From NCBI RefSeq assembly GCF_023898315.1, contig NC_064621.1, positions 15,994,501 through 16,058,500 on the forward strand: a stretch of 64,000 nucleotides of DNA. Reading direction: 5' to 3'. This document shows, in pieces, positions 12,490 through 25,403 of the stretch (positions are counted from its first letter, which is position 1; each line of letters opens with the position of its first letter). This DNA comes from Schistocerca nitens. Taxonomy: Eukaryota > Arthropoda > Insecta > Orthoptera > Acrididae. Position numbers and translations under genes: made by a program. The notes under the pieces were generated by a model that had not been told where the DNA came from, made no database searches, and saw only the letters and a program-made list of their open reading frames with translations.

Positions 12490-13985
12490 GCAATGAAAGA
12501 TCTAAGTCGAAAGAAGGTTCCTGGAGTAGGCGACATTCAGTCACAGTTACTGATAATTTTGAGAGAGCCAGCCGTGACAAAAATTTTCCACATGGTGTAC
12601 AAAGTTTATGAAGCAGCCGAAACAGACGCAGACTTCAGGGAGAATGTAATAATTCCGATTCCGAAGAAATCAGGTGCTGACAGATGTGAATATCATGGAA
12701 CTATCAGTTTAATGAATCATGGTTGCAAAATACTAAAATAAATTATTTACGGAGTAATGAAGAAACTGGTAGCACTCGATATCGAGGAGGACCAGTTTGG
12801 GTTCAGGAAAAATGTTGGAACACGCGAGGCAGCACTGACCCTACGACTCATTTTACAAGATATTTAAACGAAAGGCAAACCTATAGCATTTGTACGCTTA
12901 GAGAAAGCTTTTGACAATGCTGACTTACGTAATTTCTAACGTAGCAGCTTAAAATACAGGGAGCGAAAGACTATTTACAACTTGTACACAATAGGTAATA
13001 AGATTCGAGGGACATAAAAGGGGAGAAGTGTTTGAGAAGGGAATGAGGAAAGGCTGCAGCCTATCCCCGATGTTATTCAATCTCTACACTGGGCAAGCCG
13101 TAAAGGAAACCAAAGAAAAATTTGGTAAGGAAATACAAGTTCAGGGAGAAGGTATAAGAACTGGGAGTTCGCCGACAACGTTGTAATTCTGTCAGAGACA
13201 GAAAAGAGCTTGAAAGAGCAGTTGAACAGAATAGACAGTCATGAAAGGAGACTGTAATAAGAATATGAAAAAAGTAAAGCAAGTGCAATGGGATGTAGTC
13301 GAATTAAATTCGGTGCCACTGGGAGAATTAGATTAGAAAATGAAACACTGAAAGTAGTAGATGAGTTTCGTTATATGGGGAATAAGTAAGTGCCGATGTC
13401 CGAAGAAAGGGTGATGTAAAATTTAGAGTGGCAACGTCAAGAAAAGCGTTTTTGAAGAAGAGAAATTTGTTAACATTGAATATAGATTTAGGTACTAAAT
13501 TGTTAAGGCTTTCGTGGTCAGTTATCGACATATTGCCTGTTGACTTGTGTCTCGGTTGCTTCGGCTGGCTCCACCGCCTGCAACGGAGGGTGAAACTTTG
13601 ACAATGCCAGCTATTCGTGCTGTCGAAACGACACAAAAACCATCAAACGAACGTCGGCCGTAGAACCCGAGACAGAAGCCAACAGTCAATTTGTCATAAA
13701 TTTAAGTATAAGGAAACCTTACCTGAAGGTGCTTGTTTAGTGTGTAGCCTTGTGTGGAAGTGAAATGTTAACGATAAAAAGTTCTTGCAAGAAGAAAACA
13801 GAAGCTTTTGGAATGTAGTGCTACAGAATAACGATGAAAATTAGATGGGTAGATTATGTAAGTAGTGGAGAAATACGAAATAGAATTGGAGGGAAAAGAA
13901 ACTTGTGGATCAGGTTGACTAAAGAAGATGTAGGTTGCAGTAGTTATTTGGAGATTAAGAGGCTTGCACAACATTGAGTAACATG
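12490..13985 (+). pseudogene. old, heavily decayed RTE-type LINE (reverse transcriptase part)
   Basis: The 82-codon frame at 12493-12741 reads MKDLSRKKVPGVGDIQ...DADFRENVIIPIPKKSGADRC. It lines up with residues about 496-575 of the intact RTE protein encoded at 45442-48393. The downstream nucleotides follow the same order: QFGFRKNVGTREA near 12794, a FDNA remnant of motif A near 12911, KGCSLSPMLF near 13054, and the C-terminal LKIRWVD block near 13840. It ends around 13985 near the expected 3' end. Many stops and shifts are present, and a 200-base palindromic insertion interrupts it. The endonuclease half is missing. Confidence 0.85.
13497..13697. mobile_element. short inverted-repeat (MITE- or foldback-like) insertion in the LINE relic
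   Basis: LINE similarity stops at about 13496 and resumes at about 13698, flanked by imperfect copies of atttaggtac and atttaagtat, consistent with a target duplication. Inside, the left arm (tgttgacttgtgtctcgg, about 13537) is inverted at the right arm (ccgagacagaagccaacag, about 13669). There is no coding capacity. Confidence 0.6.
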
Positions 13986-14560
13986 GAGAATAAGTTTCAT
14001 ATAAGCGTGCTCTGACGAAAACATGAATCAATAGTAACATACTCTACACTTCACCCAGAGTGAAAGTTATAGAATATATTTAACTGCTTCCATACTCTAG
14101 AAACCGATACAGTCTTGTGTGTTCTTTATAGAACTGGCACATTCCACGTCGGAAGGCACAAAATTTATCTGAAAACAAATCACGGCTGATAATCAAGCTT
14201 TCCCGAACGATTCCTGGCTGTGTGATGCATTAAATACAACGTCTGAAACGAGAAGTGTTACACCATGAATACCTTGACCGAATGATTCCTAGTAATACGA
14301 TTTTTATGACTATGGGATATGTTCATTAAAATTTTATCCTTATACAAGTTTATTTTCACTAAAGAAAAAAATTATTATTACAGCTGAAGAATTCGAGGTG
14401 GAGGTCGCAAGACCGCATGCCCGGAGGCTCACACTTACGGTTTATCACCATCTTTCGGACTGTGAAAACAGTCAAAACATTGGCATGAGGACATGGGATC
14501 CTCATACTGAAAGACAGCACAGTAGGCCACAGTAGAATGACAGCAGAATGAGCGATGCCT

Positions 14561-14915
14561 AGGTGCATCCACGAGGACAATGTTGCAAGAAGAGTAGACA
14601 AGTCCTTCCAGAAACACCGGCACTAGAAGATAGTAGGACTGTTCTACTTGCTCTGACGAATCGACGGATGAGAACATCTGAAATCCAGGCAGATGTTGCG
14701 GACATAGTAGCAGCACCAACGGTCGGCAACAAATTACTGGAAGCTGTGTTGGGACTTCGAGTTGTCATACGTTGTTTACGGCTGCCACTATACGACAGAC
14801 AGCAGGGCTTGTATGTTGTACAGCCAGGCACCTGCGACGCTGTCGAGGAGAACACGGCAACTGTCATAACGCGATTTCCCAAGAACTTTCCGTACACACT
14901 CGACCGTTTCTGAAA
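14561..14915 (+). pseudogene. Tc1-like transposase fragment (DNA-binding part)
   Basis: The frame at 14563-14913 contains RTVLLALTNRRMRTSEIQAD and then TVGNKLLEAVLGLRVVIRC. This is the order of the second helix-turn-helix and linker of Tc1 transposases (usual form RTVxRRLxEAGLxxRxxxR). The catalytic core is not present downstream. Nothing is recognised in the flanks 13986-14560 and 14916-15214. Confidence 0.5.
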
Positions 14916-15216
14916 ATAATAACGGTCAAAGTTTCCGAGGTATTTTTGAGGTACTTTATGTGCCATTTAGCGGACGCTCTCCTCATATAAAATGATGGCT
15001 GAGTGCTTAGCGCGACACATTTGCGGCCCATATTCGCAACTCAGTTATTGTTTCTACTTATTTCATTTTATTTTTATAGTTTTCATTCATCTACCCTTGT
15101 CCGGAGAAGATTATTACACAAATGTTTTCTTATCATTCTACGGAATACAATAGCTATATATTAATTGTATGACTGTAACTGCGTTTCACACTGTCACACT
15201 TTTATTGTATAATATA

Positions 15217-16493
15217 AGGGGAGTTCAAAAAGAAACGAGCTGGAGGCCTAATTACAGAAACCAGTTCCTGTATGTTAAAAGTATTGACCCTGGCTGTTGA
15301 GACACTTGTCCCACTATGCGATGTTAAACAGTTCCGCACGTCCAGCTGGACGTCGTCGTGCAAGGTGAATCGTTTGCCCCTCAGAGCATTTTTAAGTGGA
15401 CCAAAAATGGCCTAATCACAGAGAGAGAGAGAGGTCCGGAGTGTACGGAGGGTGGCCGAGAACCTCCCATTTGAATTTCTGCAGGAGTGCCGCGACTGTG
15501 TTGGCCGTATGAGGCTTTGCATTGTCGTGGAGCGGTATGGGCCCACAGGTGAGATTGCCTGGTCGTTTTGATTTGATCGCTTGGCGAAGGGTGGTCAAGG
15601 TTTGCGAGTAACTGTGGGCATTCACTGTTGTCCCATGCTGCAGGAAGTGAATCAGAAAGGGGCCATCTTGGTCAAAGAAGAACGTAAGCATATTTTTCCA
15701 GCACTTTTATGATTGACCTTGTCTTTTTCGGGTGGTAGTGACCCTGGGTGCTTCCACTGGAGACTTTGTCGTTTTGATTCTGGTTCGAAGGATGAAACCA
15801 TGACTCATCTCCAGCCACCACTCACGCCAGTAACGCATTCGCTTCCCGAGCACAGCGCCGCAGATGAGCAAGACAGTGCCCATTCGACATGCTTCCTGGT
15901 GTGGTTGAAGACTGTGGGGCACCCATTGGGCACACACTTCGCGCATGTGCAGTCGTTCCTTAATGATGATGTGAACATTTCAGACGCTCAATCCGACCAC
16001 GGCGGCTATGCATTTCACTGTCACTCGGCGGTCCTGGGTAATCAGTGCATCCGCCAGCTGGACGATGTCATTGGTAATGCACAGTGTGGTGCTCCAGACC
16101 ATGCATCATCGGCTAACGACTCCCTTCCTTTCCTGAAGCACTTGTGCCACGCCTTGACCCTTGCAAGGGACATACAGTGTTCGCTGTGTACTTGCGACAT
16201 TCGTCAATGAAAGTCCTTTCCTCCTACCCCTTTCGCTCTCAGACAAAGAACAACACTCTTCTTTTGACTCCTCCATCCCACTGTTTGCAATGCGACTGGC
16301 AACGTTGGACGACTGATGCATGCTACTGCTAGCTTTGTACAGCCACGTGACGTGCACGCCTGCCGTCTAACGACGGGCTGTGAACTGCCACGCTCTGGTC
16401 GGAGCCACACCTCGTTGCACACGCCACGATATTACCCTCCTGTCACCGGCTTGCGCATTCCAGACTCCGGCTCGTTTCTTTTGGAACGCCCCC
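15217..16493 (-). mobile_element. mariner element, about 1.28 kb, degraded
   Basis: The terminal inverted repeats are aggggagttcaaaaagaaac (from 15217) and its imperfect complement gtttcttttggaacgccccc (ending about 16493), each next to a TA. Length and TA target fit mariner. A broken transposase lies on the minus strand between them. Confidence 0.85.
15416..16357 (-). pseudogene. mariner transposase, frameshifted
   Basis: This is a DD34D-type mariner transposase relic. Right to left, 16106-16357 includes GVAQVLQERKGVV of the DNA-binding half. Then 15946-15707 reads MREVCAQWVPHSLQPHQEACRMG, the familiar WVPH linker. The first catalytic motif, AGDESWF, is visible in another frame near 15800. 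The frame 15691-15416 reads MLTFFFDQDGPFLIHFL...PLHDNAKPHTANT...PPYTPDLS, giving the second (HDNA) and third (YTPDL) motifs. The catalytic residues survive as words, but at least two frameshifts separate them, so no functional protein is expected. The 165-codon plus-strand frame 15713-16210 is antisense shadow. Confidence 0.85.
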
Positions 16494-16497
16494 TATA

Positions 16498-18839
16498 CAT
16501 GTGAGTATGGTATGTTGGGAGGTTACCATCTTTTTAAGTTTTCACATTGTGATGTTTCATTCTCATATCAATTCTTACATTTCTTTTTTCATAAGTTTAT
16601 TCTTCAGGAAGATTTGGTGCATTACCTTGGATGATACAGATCGTACAAACATTCGAAACACAGATATTCTGCACATCTCGAGCATCGCGCCAAGGTGGAT
16701 TTGTCACAGTGAATGAATCTCACTAGAGAAAGAATCGTCATTAATGTCGGAGAAGATTTCCCGCGTTGGCAATAATTTCCCCGTAAACCGTGCATAACGA
16801 ATCACTTTTCCAAAAACTGGTGCTTGCAGTTTATTATGAATCAAAATACGCTACAGGAAATTTACCGAAAATAATTTCAAACAATTTTCTCGTTCCTTTT
16901 TAATGCACTCATCTGACGTACAATTAGTAGACGAGTAAGGCCAACGTTATATCAGCAGACACTGAAAACATTCGTGTAGTAATATTCTAAAGACATGGGT
17001 ACATAAATGAAAAAAAAAATTAAAAGTAATAATCGTGTTTCGAACACGGGGCGCAAAATGAAGAGGCAGTGGCGCTAACCACTGAGCCACTGAGGATATC
17101 ATCCGGTAAAAGGCAAATGAAGTACCTTGAGAATATCTCGAAAACTTTGAGCGCTGTTTATTCAAGAACGGTCGAATATCTACGGATAAACCGAGACACG
17201 TGTTCACTTATTTTGACCGCTTTTCCACTGAGCGGAGTTTCTGGTAAATCGGTTATGGCACTTGTCGTGTTTTCGTGAGTGGCATACTGTTGTGTTAGGA
17301 GACGATGCTCACTTCTGTCTGTGGCGGTCAGATCGACCCCACCATGTCCATAGATCAAGTGGTGGAAGGTCGAGGGAAGTAGCAACTTTCGAGAGCCATG
17401 CCTCTCCATCTCAGGGAAACATGGTGAGGCGAGCTGCTGGATATGACAAGAGGACTGATTTGGTCGTTTTTGAAGGGAAGTAGAATACTCGCCTCTGTCT
17501 TGTCTTACCCTTCAAGTCCCGTGTACGGACCGGCATATTTCAGCAGGATAATGTAATTAGTGCCACTAACAGCTTGAGGAATGTGCGTATATTTGACTGT
17601 TCTACACGGTCCGCTGATCTGTCACCCACTGTACGTGTTCCAATGGAAAGACGAATACTGTTATTCCATTCTCCAGAGAACAGTCTTCTTCATCTGACAA
17701 AGAGTGAGTTTCAGGCATGGCAAAAAATTCCTGAAGATGCCGGGCGGACGCTGCTTTCTTCCGCGCCACAACGAGTGCAAGAGTGCATCCATACACTTGA
17801 GTCTCGTATATTGTCATGATGTTGTTGATGAACATCGGTTTAGAGTGGAATGAAAGATTTTTTTATTTAATACTCGTTATGTGATCAGGATCTCCACAAA
17901 ATTCATAAATGTCGGATTAGTGCTTCGCGTTGTAAACATTTCCATTTTCGTCAAAGTAGTATAGAGATTGAAACACGGGATTCGCAAGTCTCTGGAAGGC
18001 TTTCGATTCTGTTTCAACGAAACCTTTGCCAACAGCGCTTGAAAATAAGGCATTGATTCAACTTACAATAGAGTACTGAAAAGTATATACGTACACGCTA
18101 CATCTATTAGACGAGTGGGAAATTCAGAATCACAGACATGTGGATTTTGTATCTCGCTATATGGCCCTTCGAAAGATTTTACATTCCTGAACTGAGGAAA
18201 AGGAAGAGGAAAACCTGTTCCTGAAATACACCTGACCCTCCGCCGTACGTTGTACTCTTTGCCTGTAGTGCAGTTGAATTCCAAGGGCTAGGCGTAATGA
18301 AAGAAGTTAATATCGTAAGTTTGAAAGTAGGCGAGTATAATAACTAGTCTGTAAAATAATATTTCATGCACCTTACGATACGTAATCCAACTTATAGATG
18401 ATGCTGATTGCGATTATAAAGTACATCATTATGGCTGTGGTCTGTTATTCTGATTTATTTTCTATCACTCTAGCAGTTTCGGCCACAATTCATTGTCGAG
18501 TGGTATATATTCCTTGTCATAAGTCTGGCAAGTTCTAGTCTGTTATATAAGCCTCTGTAATATATTATGGCAATTCAGTATCATAGTTACATTTACGAAC
18601 TTGCTTATACATTTACATTATACATTTTTTCCTTGTTCATGGACGTTACTTAATGTGTATTACGCAAATCGAAGTGTATTTCGATATACTCTAAAGCAAG
18701 TGTACAACTTCATTTTGATCTGGTAGTTGAAATTTCAATAGTAGTGAAAGAAATAAAACAAGAGTACAACGTGAATTTGTTGTCCTTCCTAAAGTTCTGT
18801 GGAACTGTTTAGATAGACTGAATTATTAATACGATGACG
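16498..18839. other. mostly unrecognised DNA
   Basis: Apart from a tRNA-like segment at about 17028-17100, only short frames without signatures are present. Confidence 0.4.
17028..17100 (-). repeat. tRNA-like segment, probably a SINE head or tRNA pseudogene
   Basis: On the minus strand it reads tcctcagtggctcagtggttagcg at the A-box position and gtgttcgaaacac at the B-box position, about 45 bases apart. No intact cloverleaf or SINE body could be identified, so it is probably not a working tRNA gene. Confidence 0.4.
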
Positions 18840-19185
18840 ATGTTACTGTAAAATCTTTTTTGTAGTTATGACAATGTACGCTGAACATCTGGAAACATGA
18901 ATTAGGAACCTAGAGCGTATAACCAATAGGGAGATACTGAATCGATTTCTGGAGAAGGAGGTGTGTGGCGCAATTTGATTGAAAGAAGGGATAGGCTGAT
19001 GGTGCGTACCGTGAGCCACGCGAGAACTGTCGATTTGGTGAGAGAAGTAGGGAGCCATGCTTGACCACAGTGAGCGGGTTCGGTTGGATATAGGCCGCAG
19101 TAGTTTCGCAGATACTTCAGTAGGATACACTAACACGAAGAGCCGCATCAAGCCAGTCTGATGGCCACAACAACAACATGGGAAG
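18840..19185 (+). pseudogene. 3' end of a decayed RTE LINE
   Basis: Words along the segment follow the C-terminus and 3' end of the intact RTE copy: aaccaatagggagatactgaatcg (the TNEEVLNRIG block), gatggtgcgtacc, and finally gccagtctgatggccacaacaacaac (the SNQSQ end and tail). The reading frame is destroyed. Confidence 0.65.
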
Positions 19186-20686
19186 CCCACGTCAAGTGTG
19201 AAAAAGTGCAACAGAGGTCATAAGATAGGTAACGGAACACCTGATACCGCGAATGGGAAACAAATCTGTATTGTTGCAGGTTTGAGTCATTGCTGTGATA
19301 ACGGGGGACAAGTGGAACATTTCATTCTTGGTACAAAATATTTCGCGTAAACTGTGTCAGATGGCATCAGAGGCACAACAGTGCCGACATGTTTGCTTTA
19401 CCGGTAAATGTGAATTAGCTCTGCTTGTACCGGTATCAGTTGCGTAACCTGTTTTGCTGACGCAGTGCGCTCTCATGTTTCACGAGTATCCAATAATTTA
19501 TGACCCTTTGTCAAGGCAGATGATTTGCAGTCACTGCTCGGAGGCACTGAGTTACGACATCCTTCCTTACCTGAAATATATGAGCCACCATGCTTCAGTA
19601 TTTCCTTTATGACATTTTATTGCATAATGTGATAAAATAGTTCATATCATTGAACGCGGCGTTCTTACACCCCCTGTTAGATGCCCATCGTACTTAATCA
19701 ACTGTGGTGGTAATAACGTACGTTTTTTATTGTATTTACTTTTAATCTGTTTCGAACGAAATTTCATCTCGAGAAAGTCATTTTTGTTATGAGAGTGTGT
19801 TCTGCTACAAAATAATAGCAGAGTAAGAACTGATATTTGGATTGACTTTCGGTGGCTGTTTCTAAATTCCGAATGGCTTCCTTTTAATGTACGTCGAAAG
19901 GTGAAAAAAAGGGAATTTTTGGCTGGAGACTCTGACGGTAGGCTAATGCGCCTAGTCAGAAACCGTTTCCTTTATCTGCGCACAGTGACCCATTCCCTTT
20001 GATTGTGTGAGAATTTAGTCTTAAGAAGTGGATGATATTAAAGTAGTTGTGGATTGAGTGACCTCATGTTTGAGTTCTATGGCAGTGAGGGAAAGGAGAG
20101 TGCGAAATTTCGTGCCACCACGCAGCATATTCCTCTTGAATTGCACCTAAAGGTCAGCCGAGCTTAAGCTCCTTCCGATGGACGACTGATCACCATCAGC
20201 AGCACCAAATGCTTTCACTCCATGAGACACTTCGCTCAAGTTTGGAATGAAATGCAGTGCACTTACGCATTGTGTGGTGGTCAGCTACCTTTCTCCCTTG
20301 GCGGCCAACTGCTAGCGGTGAATATTTTCTCCAACAGCAGGGTTCTTAGCAGTTGCCTCAAACAACAAAGCAAAGACGTGCGTTACCAAGCTCGGTATAA
20401 GCCTTTTTTTCTTTCTTCTGCTTAAAAAAAGTTTATTGCTCCAGCAAACTTTCATTTTAAACTGCACTATGTGTTTCAGCGGTCATGTCATCATCATCAT
20501 TATCATCATCATCATCATCAGATGGACTGTAATTGTTTTACTTCGAGGAAAGCACTTACGGAAGGCACGTGTGTCGCTCTTTGTTAGGTGTTTTGCATCT
20601 TCTGCGTACACTTTGATATGCGTGAAACTCATTAGTGCTGTAAATAAAGCTCACCACTTATGAGCTGGTACGAAAGAAACACGACC
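19186..20686. other. unrecognised DNA with one ATC microsatellite
   Basis: A (atc)n tract lies at about 20487-20520. No coding or repeat signature was recognised otherwise. Confidence 0.4.
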
Positions 20687-20925
20687 GAGGGAGGTGGTGC
20701 AGTGGTTAGCACACTGTACTCGCATTTGAGAGGACGACAGTTCAAACCCGCGTCCGGCCGTCCCGATTTAGGTTTTCCATGATTTCCCTAATTCGCTTCG
20801 GGAAAAAGCAGGGATGGTTGCCTTGAAAGGGCGTGGCCGATTTCCTTTCCCAGCCTTTCCTAACACGAGTTTGTGCTCCGTATCTAACGTCATCGTCGTC
20901 GAAGGGACAGTAAACAGTAATCTCT
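20687..20925 (+). mobile_element. tRNA-derived SINE of a second family
   Basis: The head has an A-box-like ggtggtgcagtggttagc and a B-box-like acagttcaaaccc. The body has ttaggttttccatgatttcc and gaaagggcgtggccgatttcc. I recognise this unit as a common dispersed SINE of polyneopteran insects, from memory. The 3' end and target duplication are not clear. It differs from the family at 1161, 28528, 42280, 48726 and 61856. Confidence 0.7.
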
Positions 20926-21769
20926 CCCCCTCTTTCTCCTCCTCCTCCTCCTCCGTGCCACTTCGCTGATTTCTGTCTTCCAAACGAATGATAAACGTGG
21001 CTGCTGTAATTACAAGTTTGGTGATAAGGAATATCGAAATACAGCTGATGACTCCTGAAACGCTAATGGTGTTTGAAATAAAAGTTTTTGAAGAATAAAA
21101 TCTATAATTTTTAAGTGCAGTGTCTACACCAGATAAGGAAATTCATGCCGCTCTATGTGCTTCAAGATGTACACATTTCTTTTGGTCGTAAATTATTGCC
21201 CAATCGAAATCGATAGTGAAAGGAAGATAACAATACATAAAAATGCTCTTGCGCAGTGCTCGAAAAAGTTGTTCAACTCGGAGTGGTGTGCTGACAAATA
21301 GTGGAGAAGATACCTCGAGAGCAATTCTCGGGTATGCGGTTTCGTGAGCTGTAATTTGTTTCCTGAAAGGAGGGCGGGGGGGGGGGGGGGGGGCAGGGAG
21401 GGAGAGGTATTTACGAGTAAATAAGCAGTTTCTACAATGGTAACCCCTAAATCATATAGCTACTTTGTGTCGCATGAACGAATCGCTCAGGACGTTGCCT
21501 GATAGTGTCCTACATGCGAGTCACATCAAACAGAGGCATTCATTACTCGACAGGCCCGTGCACTGTCGTGTTGACACATTCCTTCGTTTTGATTAACTGT
21601 TTGAAGACCTAGAAATAATATCGAATTAGACACGACGGTTATTTGCTTCGCTCTATGCATGGTATTCACGAGAGCAACTGGCAACTTGAACGAGAAAGGA
21701 TAGCGAACATTCTGAAGGGAAAACGCCATTCAAACAACAGTTATATTCTGAACCGCCTACATGAGGTAG
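20926..21769. other. unrecognised DNA with a G homopolymer
   Basis: A run of about 17 G lies at 21376-21392. No coding similarity was recognised. Confidence 0.4.
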
Positions 21770-22328
21770 TTATTGGACACTCACTGCAAAGGGTATATTC
21801 CAGAATTAAAAGCACACATCACAGATACACATACTATAAATTGAAGTACCCCGCCGCAGTTTCTCTCTGTACTGTATGTTTGAGCTAATTCTGACAATGT
21901 TTTCACTAATACAAAGTAGATAAACCGATTCACGAGGAAGATTTGTGTGTCTAATTTATTACTACTAAATAATAATCAGTGTATAATACGTCTATTTTGA
22001 TTTGTTCCATCTTTAATTCACGCTTCGAGTGACATTTCGCGGCAATAATGGGTGCTACGTGTTAGCTAGAGAGGAGGCGGTATCTGACATGAAAGCAGTA
22101 AATTTAGAACCTGCAACAAATCCAGATAGCAGCGTGGCTTGGCGAGAATCCACATACATTACAAATTGAATTCCCCCGCCGTTCTTTTCTGTCTGCATGT
22201 GAAGGCTAGTCTCAGGATCTACTGTAGGGATTTTGATAGGGTTTTTGTGAGCAAATATAGTGAATCAAGAGGAAAGTTTGTGTATAAATTTATTACCACT
22301 GCGGCAGACAAGAGGCCCGGCCGTAAAT
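21770..22328 (+). repeat. two imperfect copies of a short dispersed repeat
   Basis: The segments around 21837-21975 and 22156-22305 share an ordered set of words: aaattgaa, cccgccg, ttctgtctg-like, gattcacgaggaagatttgtg/gaatcaagaggaaagtttgtg, and ttattac. After the LINE (from 24413) the sequence continues tgtgcgaagccgcggcgg. I associate this with 3' ends of non-autonomous Helitron-like repeats, weakly. Confidence 0.35.
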
Positions 22329-24412
22329 ACTAACAGTATTGTAAGGTGCTTAAAAAAGTTATTAGGAAGGCAAAAAGTATGTGGTATGCAGATAGAATAG
22401 CTAAGTCTCAGGATAAAATTAAAACCATATGGTCAGTCGTAAAGGAAGTGGCTGGTCCGCAGAGACAGGTCGAGAATATAGAATCAGTGCGTAGTGGGGA
22501 TGTCCGTGTTACTGATAAGTCGCATATATGTACAGTATTTAATAATAACTTTCTGAATATAGCAGGTGAACTAAATAGAAACCTAGTCCCAACAGGGAAT
22601 CATATAGCGCTCTTAGAAAAAAGTGTTCCGAGACTGTTACCTGAAATGCTCCTCCGTGATACTGACAAGAGGGAGATTGAGTTAATAATTAAATCACTAA
22701 AGACCAAGAACTCTCATGGATATGACGGGGTATCTAGCAGAATACTGAAGTATTGTTCCACGTATGTTAGCCCAGTACTTAGCCATATCTGTAACTTTTC
22801 CTTTAGGAGTGGTCGGTTTCCTGACCGATTAAAGTACTCGGTAGTGAAGCCACTTTATAAAAAGGGAGACAGGGATAATGTTGACAATTATAGACCTATT
22901 TCTATGCCATCGGTGTTTGCTAAAGTTATTGAGAGGGTTGTATATACAAGGTTACTGCAGCATTTAAATTCACATAATTTGCTGTCAAATGTACAGTTTG
23001 GCTTTAGAAATGGCTTAACAACTGAAAATGCTATACTCTCTTTTCTCTGTGAGGTTTTGGACGGATTAAATAAAAGGTTGCGAACGTTAGGTGTTTTCTT
23101 TGATTTAACGAAGGCTTTTGACTGTGTTGACCACAAAATATTACTGCAGAAGTTGGAACATTATGGAGTAAGGGGAGTAGCTTACAATTGGTTCGCCTCC
23201 TACTTTATGAACAGAAAGCAGAAGGTAATCCTCCGCAATATTGAGAGTGGTAATGATGTTCAGTCCCAATGGGGCACTGTTAAATGGGGCGTTCCCCAGG
23301 GGTCGGTGCTGGGGCCACTGCTGTTTCTTGTTTATATAAATGATATGCCTTCTAGTATTACAGGTGATTCAAAAATATTTCTGTTTGCTGATGACACCAC
23401 CTTGGTAGTGAAGGATCTTGTGTGTAATATTGAAACATTATCAAATAATGTAGTTCATGATATAAGTTCGTGGCTTGTGGAAAATAATTTGATGCTAAAT
23501 CACAGTAAGACTCAGTTTTTACAGTTTCTAACTCACAATTCAACAAGTACTGATATTTTAATCAGACAGAATGGCCATGTTATAAGCGAGACGGAACAGT
23601 TCAAATTCCTAGGCGTACGGATAGATAGTAAGCTGTTGTGGAAAGCCCATGTTCAGGATCTTGTTCAGAAACTAAATGCCGCTTTATTTACCATTAGAAC
23701 AGTATCTGAAATAAGTGACATTTCAACACGAAAAGTAGTATACTTCGCATATTTTCATACGCTTATGTCATATGGTATTATTTTTTGGGGTAATTCTTCT
23801 GATTCAAAAAGGGTATTTTTGGCTCAAAACCGGGCTGTTCGAGCTATGTATGGTGTAAGTTCGAAAACCTCTTGTCGACCCCTATTCAATAGTCTGGGAA
23901 TTTTGACATTGCCCTCACAGTATGTATTTTCTTTAATGTCGTTTGTTGTTAGCAATATTAGCTTATTCCCAAGAGTTAGCAGCTTTCACTCAGTTAATAC
24001 TAGGCAGAAATCAAATCTGCATGTGGAATGCACTTCCTTGACTCTTGTGCAGAAAGGAGTGCAGTATTCTGCTGCATCCATTTTCAATAAGCTGCCACAA
24101 GAACTCAAAAATCTTAGCAGTAGGCCAAACACTTTTAAGTCTAAACTGAAGAGTTTCCTCATGGCTCACTCCTTCAATTCTGTCGAGGAGCTCCTGGAAG
24201 AGCTAAAAAATTAAGCAAATTCCAGTGTTACATTCTTGATTTTCTTTATTTAAACTAACGACTTGTCGCCTGAATATGTTTCTTATATTTCATTTTATCT
24301 GTTTCTACAATCGTGTTATAATTTCATGTATTGACTCGTTCCATGACCATGGAGACTTCTCCTAAATGTGGTCCCACGGAACAATAAATAAATAAATAAA
24401 TAAATAAATAAA
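22329..24412 (+). mobile_element. 5'-truncated Jockey-superfamily LINE with AATA tail
   Basis: Similarity starts abruptly near 22329 inside the ORF and runs through the reverse transcriptase and a short 3' untranslated region. It ends in an (aata)n tail at about 24385-24412. Possible target duplications are taaatac at about 22324-22330 and 24408-24414. The endonuclease half is absent, which is typical of incomplete target-primed reverse transcription. Confidence 0.85.
22334..24214 (+). pseudogene. LINE reverse transcriptase, open but N-terminally truncated
   Basis: An uninterrupted frame of about 622 codons from the GTG at 22346 encodes the reverse transcriptase of a non-LTR retrotransposon, which would copy its RNA at a nicked target. 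Counting from that codon, motif A is GVFFDLTKAFDCVDH (catalytic D about 253). Motif B is PQGSVLGPLLFLVYINDM (about 317-334) and the catalytic FADD is at about 347-350. The C-terminal part resembles the BS/X-element type of the Jockey group. There is no ATG start and no endonuclease domain, so the copy cannot move on its own even though no stop interrupts it. The open frame indicates a fairly recent insertion. Confidence 0.85.
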
Positions 24413-24789
24413 TACCTGTGCGAAGCCGCGGCGGACACTAGCTGTACCGTAATGCCACTTATCTTCCGACTCGCATGCACGGAAGCTCGACTGCATGAAC
24501 AAAGCGGATGACTGACCGACTACTGCAAACGGGAATCTCTATGGCATCATTAATTAAATTTACAGGCTATTTCAGCTAAATTTCAATTGCACGCAACATA
24601 AAGTTCTGCCAACATCGTAATTCTGTTTGTAATTTTCTGATTTGTTTGGTATTGCTCATACTAAACATATTTATACGTGCGGGTATATATGAGTGAATCC
24701 AATATGCACTCCCAGATCGATGTTTTGTGTACACGCCAAATTACATTAACATTTACTGAAATGCAGGAAAGCACGTAGTTCACAGTGAA
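24413..24789. other. nothing clear recognised
   Basis: Its first 20-30 bases (tgtgcgaagccgcggcgg) probably continue the repeat interrupted by the LINE. The rest is unassigned. Confidence 0.4.
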
Positions 24790-24908
24790 AGTGTCAGGAT
24801 AGTTAGGTATGGCAGGTCCCAGCAGTAGCACTTTGAAGAACTTTCTTTCATGTATTAAATAGCTATTTGCAAAGATTGGGGTCAGAATAGACACAAGTAG
24901 TGAAGAAA
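24790..24908 (+). repeat. displaced copy of the gypsy-like leader
   Basis: About 120 bases (gaaagtgtcaggatagttag ... gtgaagaaag) recur nearly identically at about 26389-26508, inside the leader between the primer-binding site and gag of the LTR element. Here they stand alone, upstream of the LTR-like repeat. Confidence 0.8.
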
Positions 24909-25403
24909 GGAATCTGCTTGATTAAAATAGTCGATCACACCTCGTATTCGTTGATTCCCAGTTTTCGGGTTGCATCATTTTGATTATTTAACACTAAATT
25001 AATTTCCATAGCCAGATCGAAACACTTTTTTTTTGTTTTCCACTAGCTGCTTATATTTTATGACCCACCGTCTAATTTCTTATGGTGGGTCGTATGTTGC
25101 CACTTAGCCGCCGTGACTGGATCCGGGGTCCGGAGTGACTGAAAGTAACACCACACCGGCTCCCGTCCCCACTCACACCGTTGCCCGTGTCCCGCCACGT
25201 GGAGGCGGGCTCTGTTTAGATCCATTTGATATCTTTTGTTTGCGCAGCATTAGAAAAACTTATAACTAATACAAAATCAAGTAAGATATTAATAAACAAA
25301 ACGAAATTAAATATCGAAACTATAAATACTACACGAATATTCGTCAAAAGATGACTTTAATAGTGAAACAATATTTTCACACTAAACGCAAGTGAATGTG
25401 ATG
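24909..25403. other. unrecognised DNA
   Basis: It includes a GC-richer stretch at 25110-25215; no signature was recognised. Confidence 0.4.
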
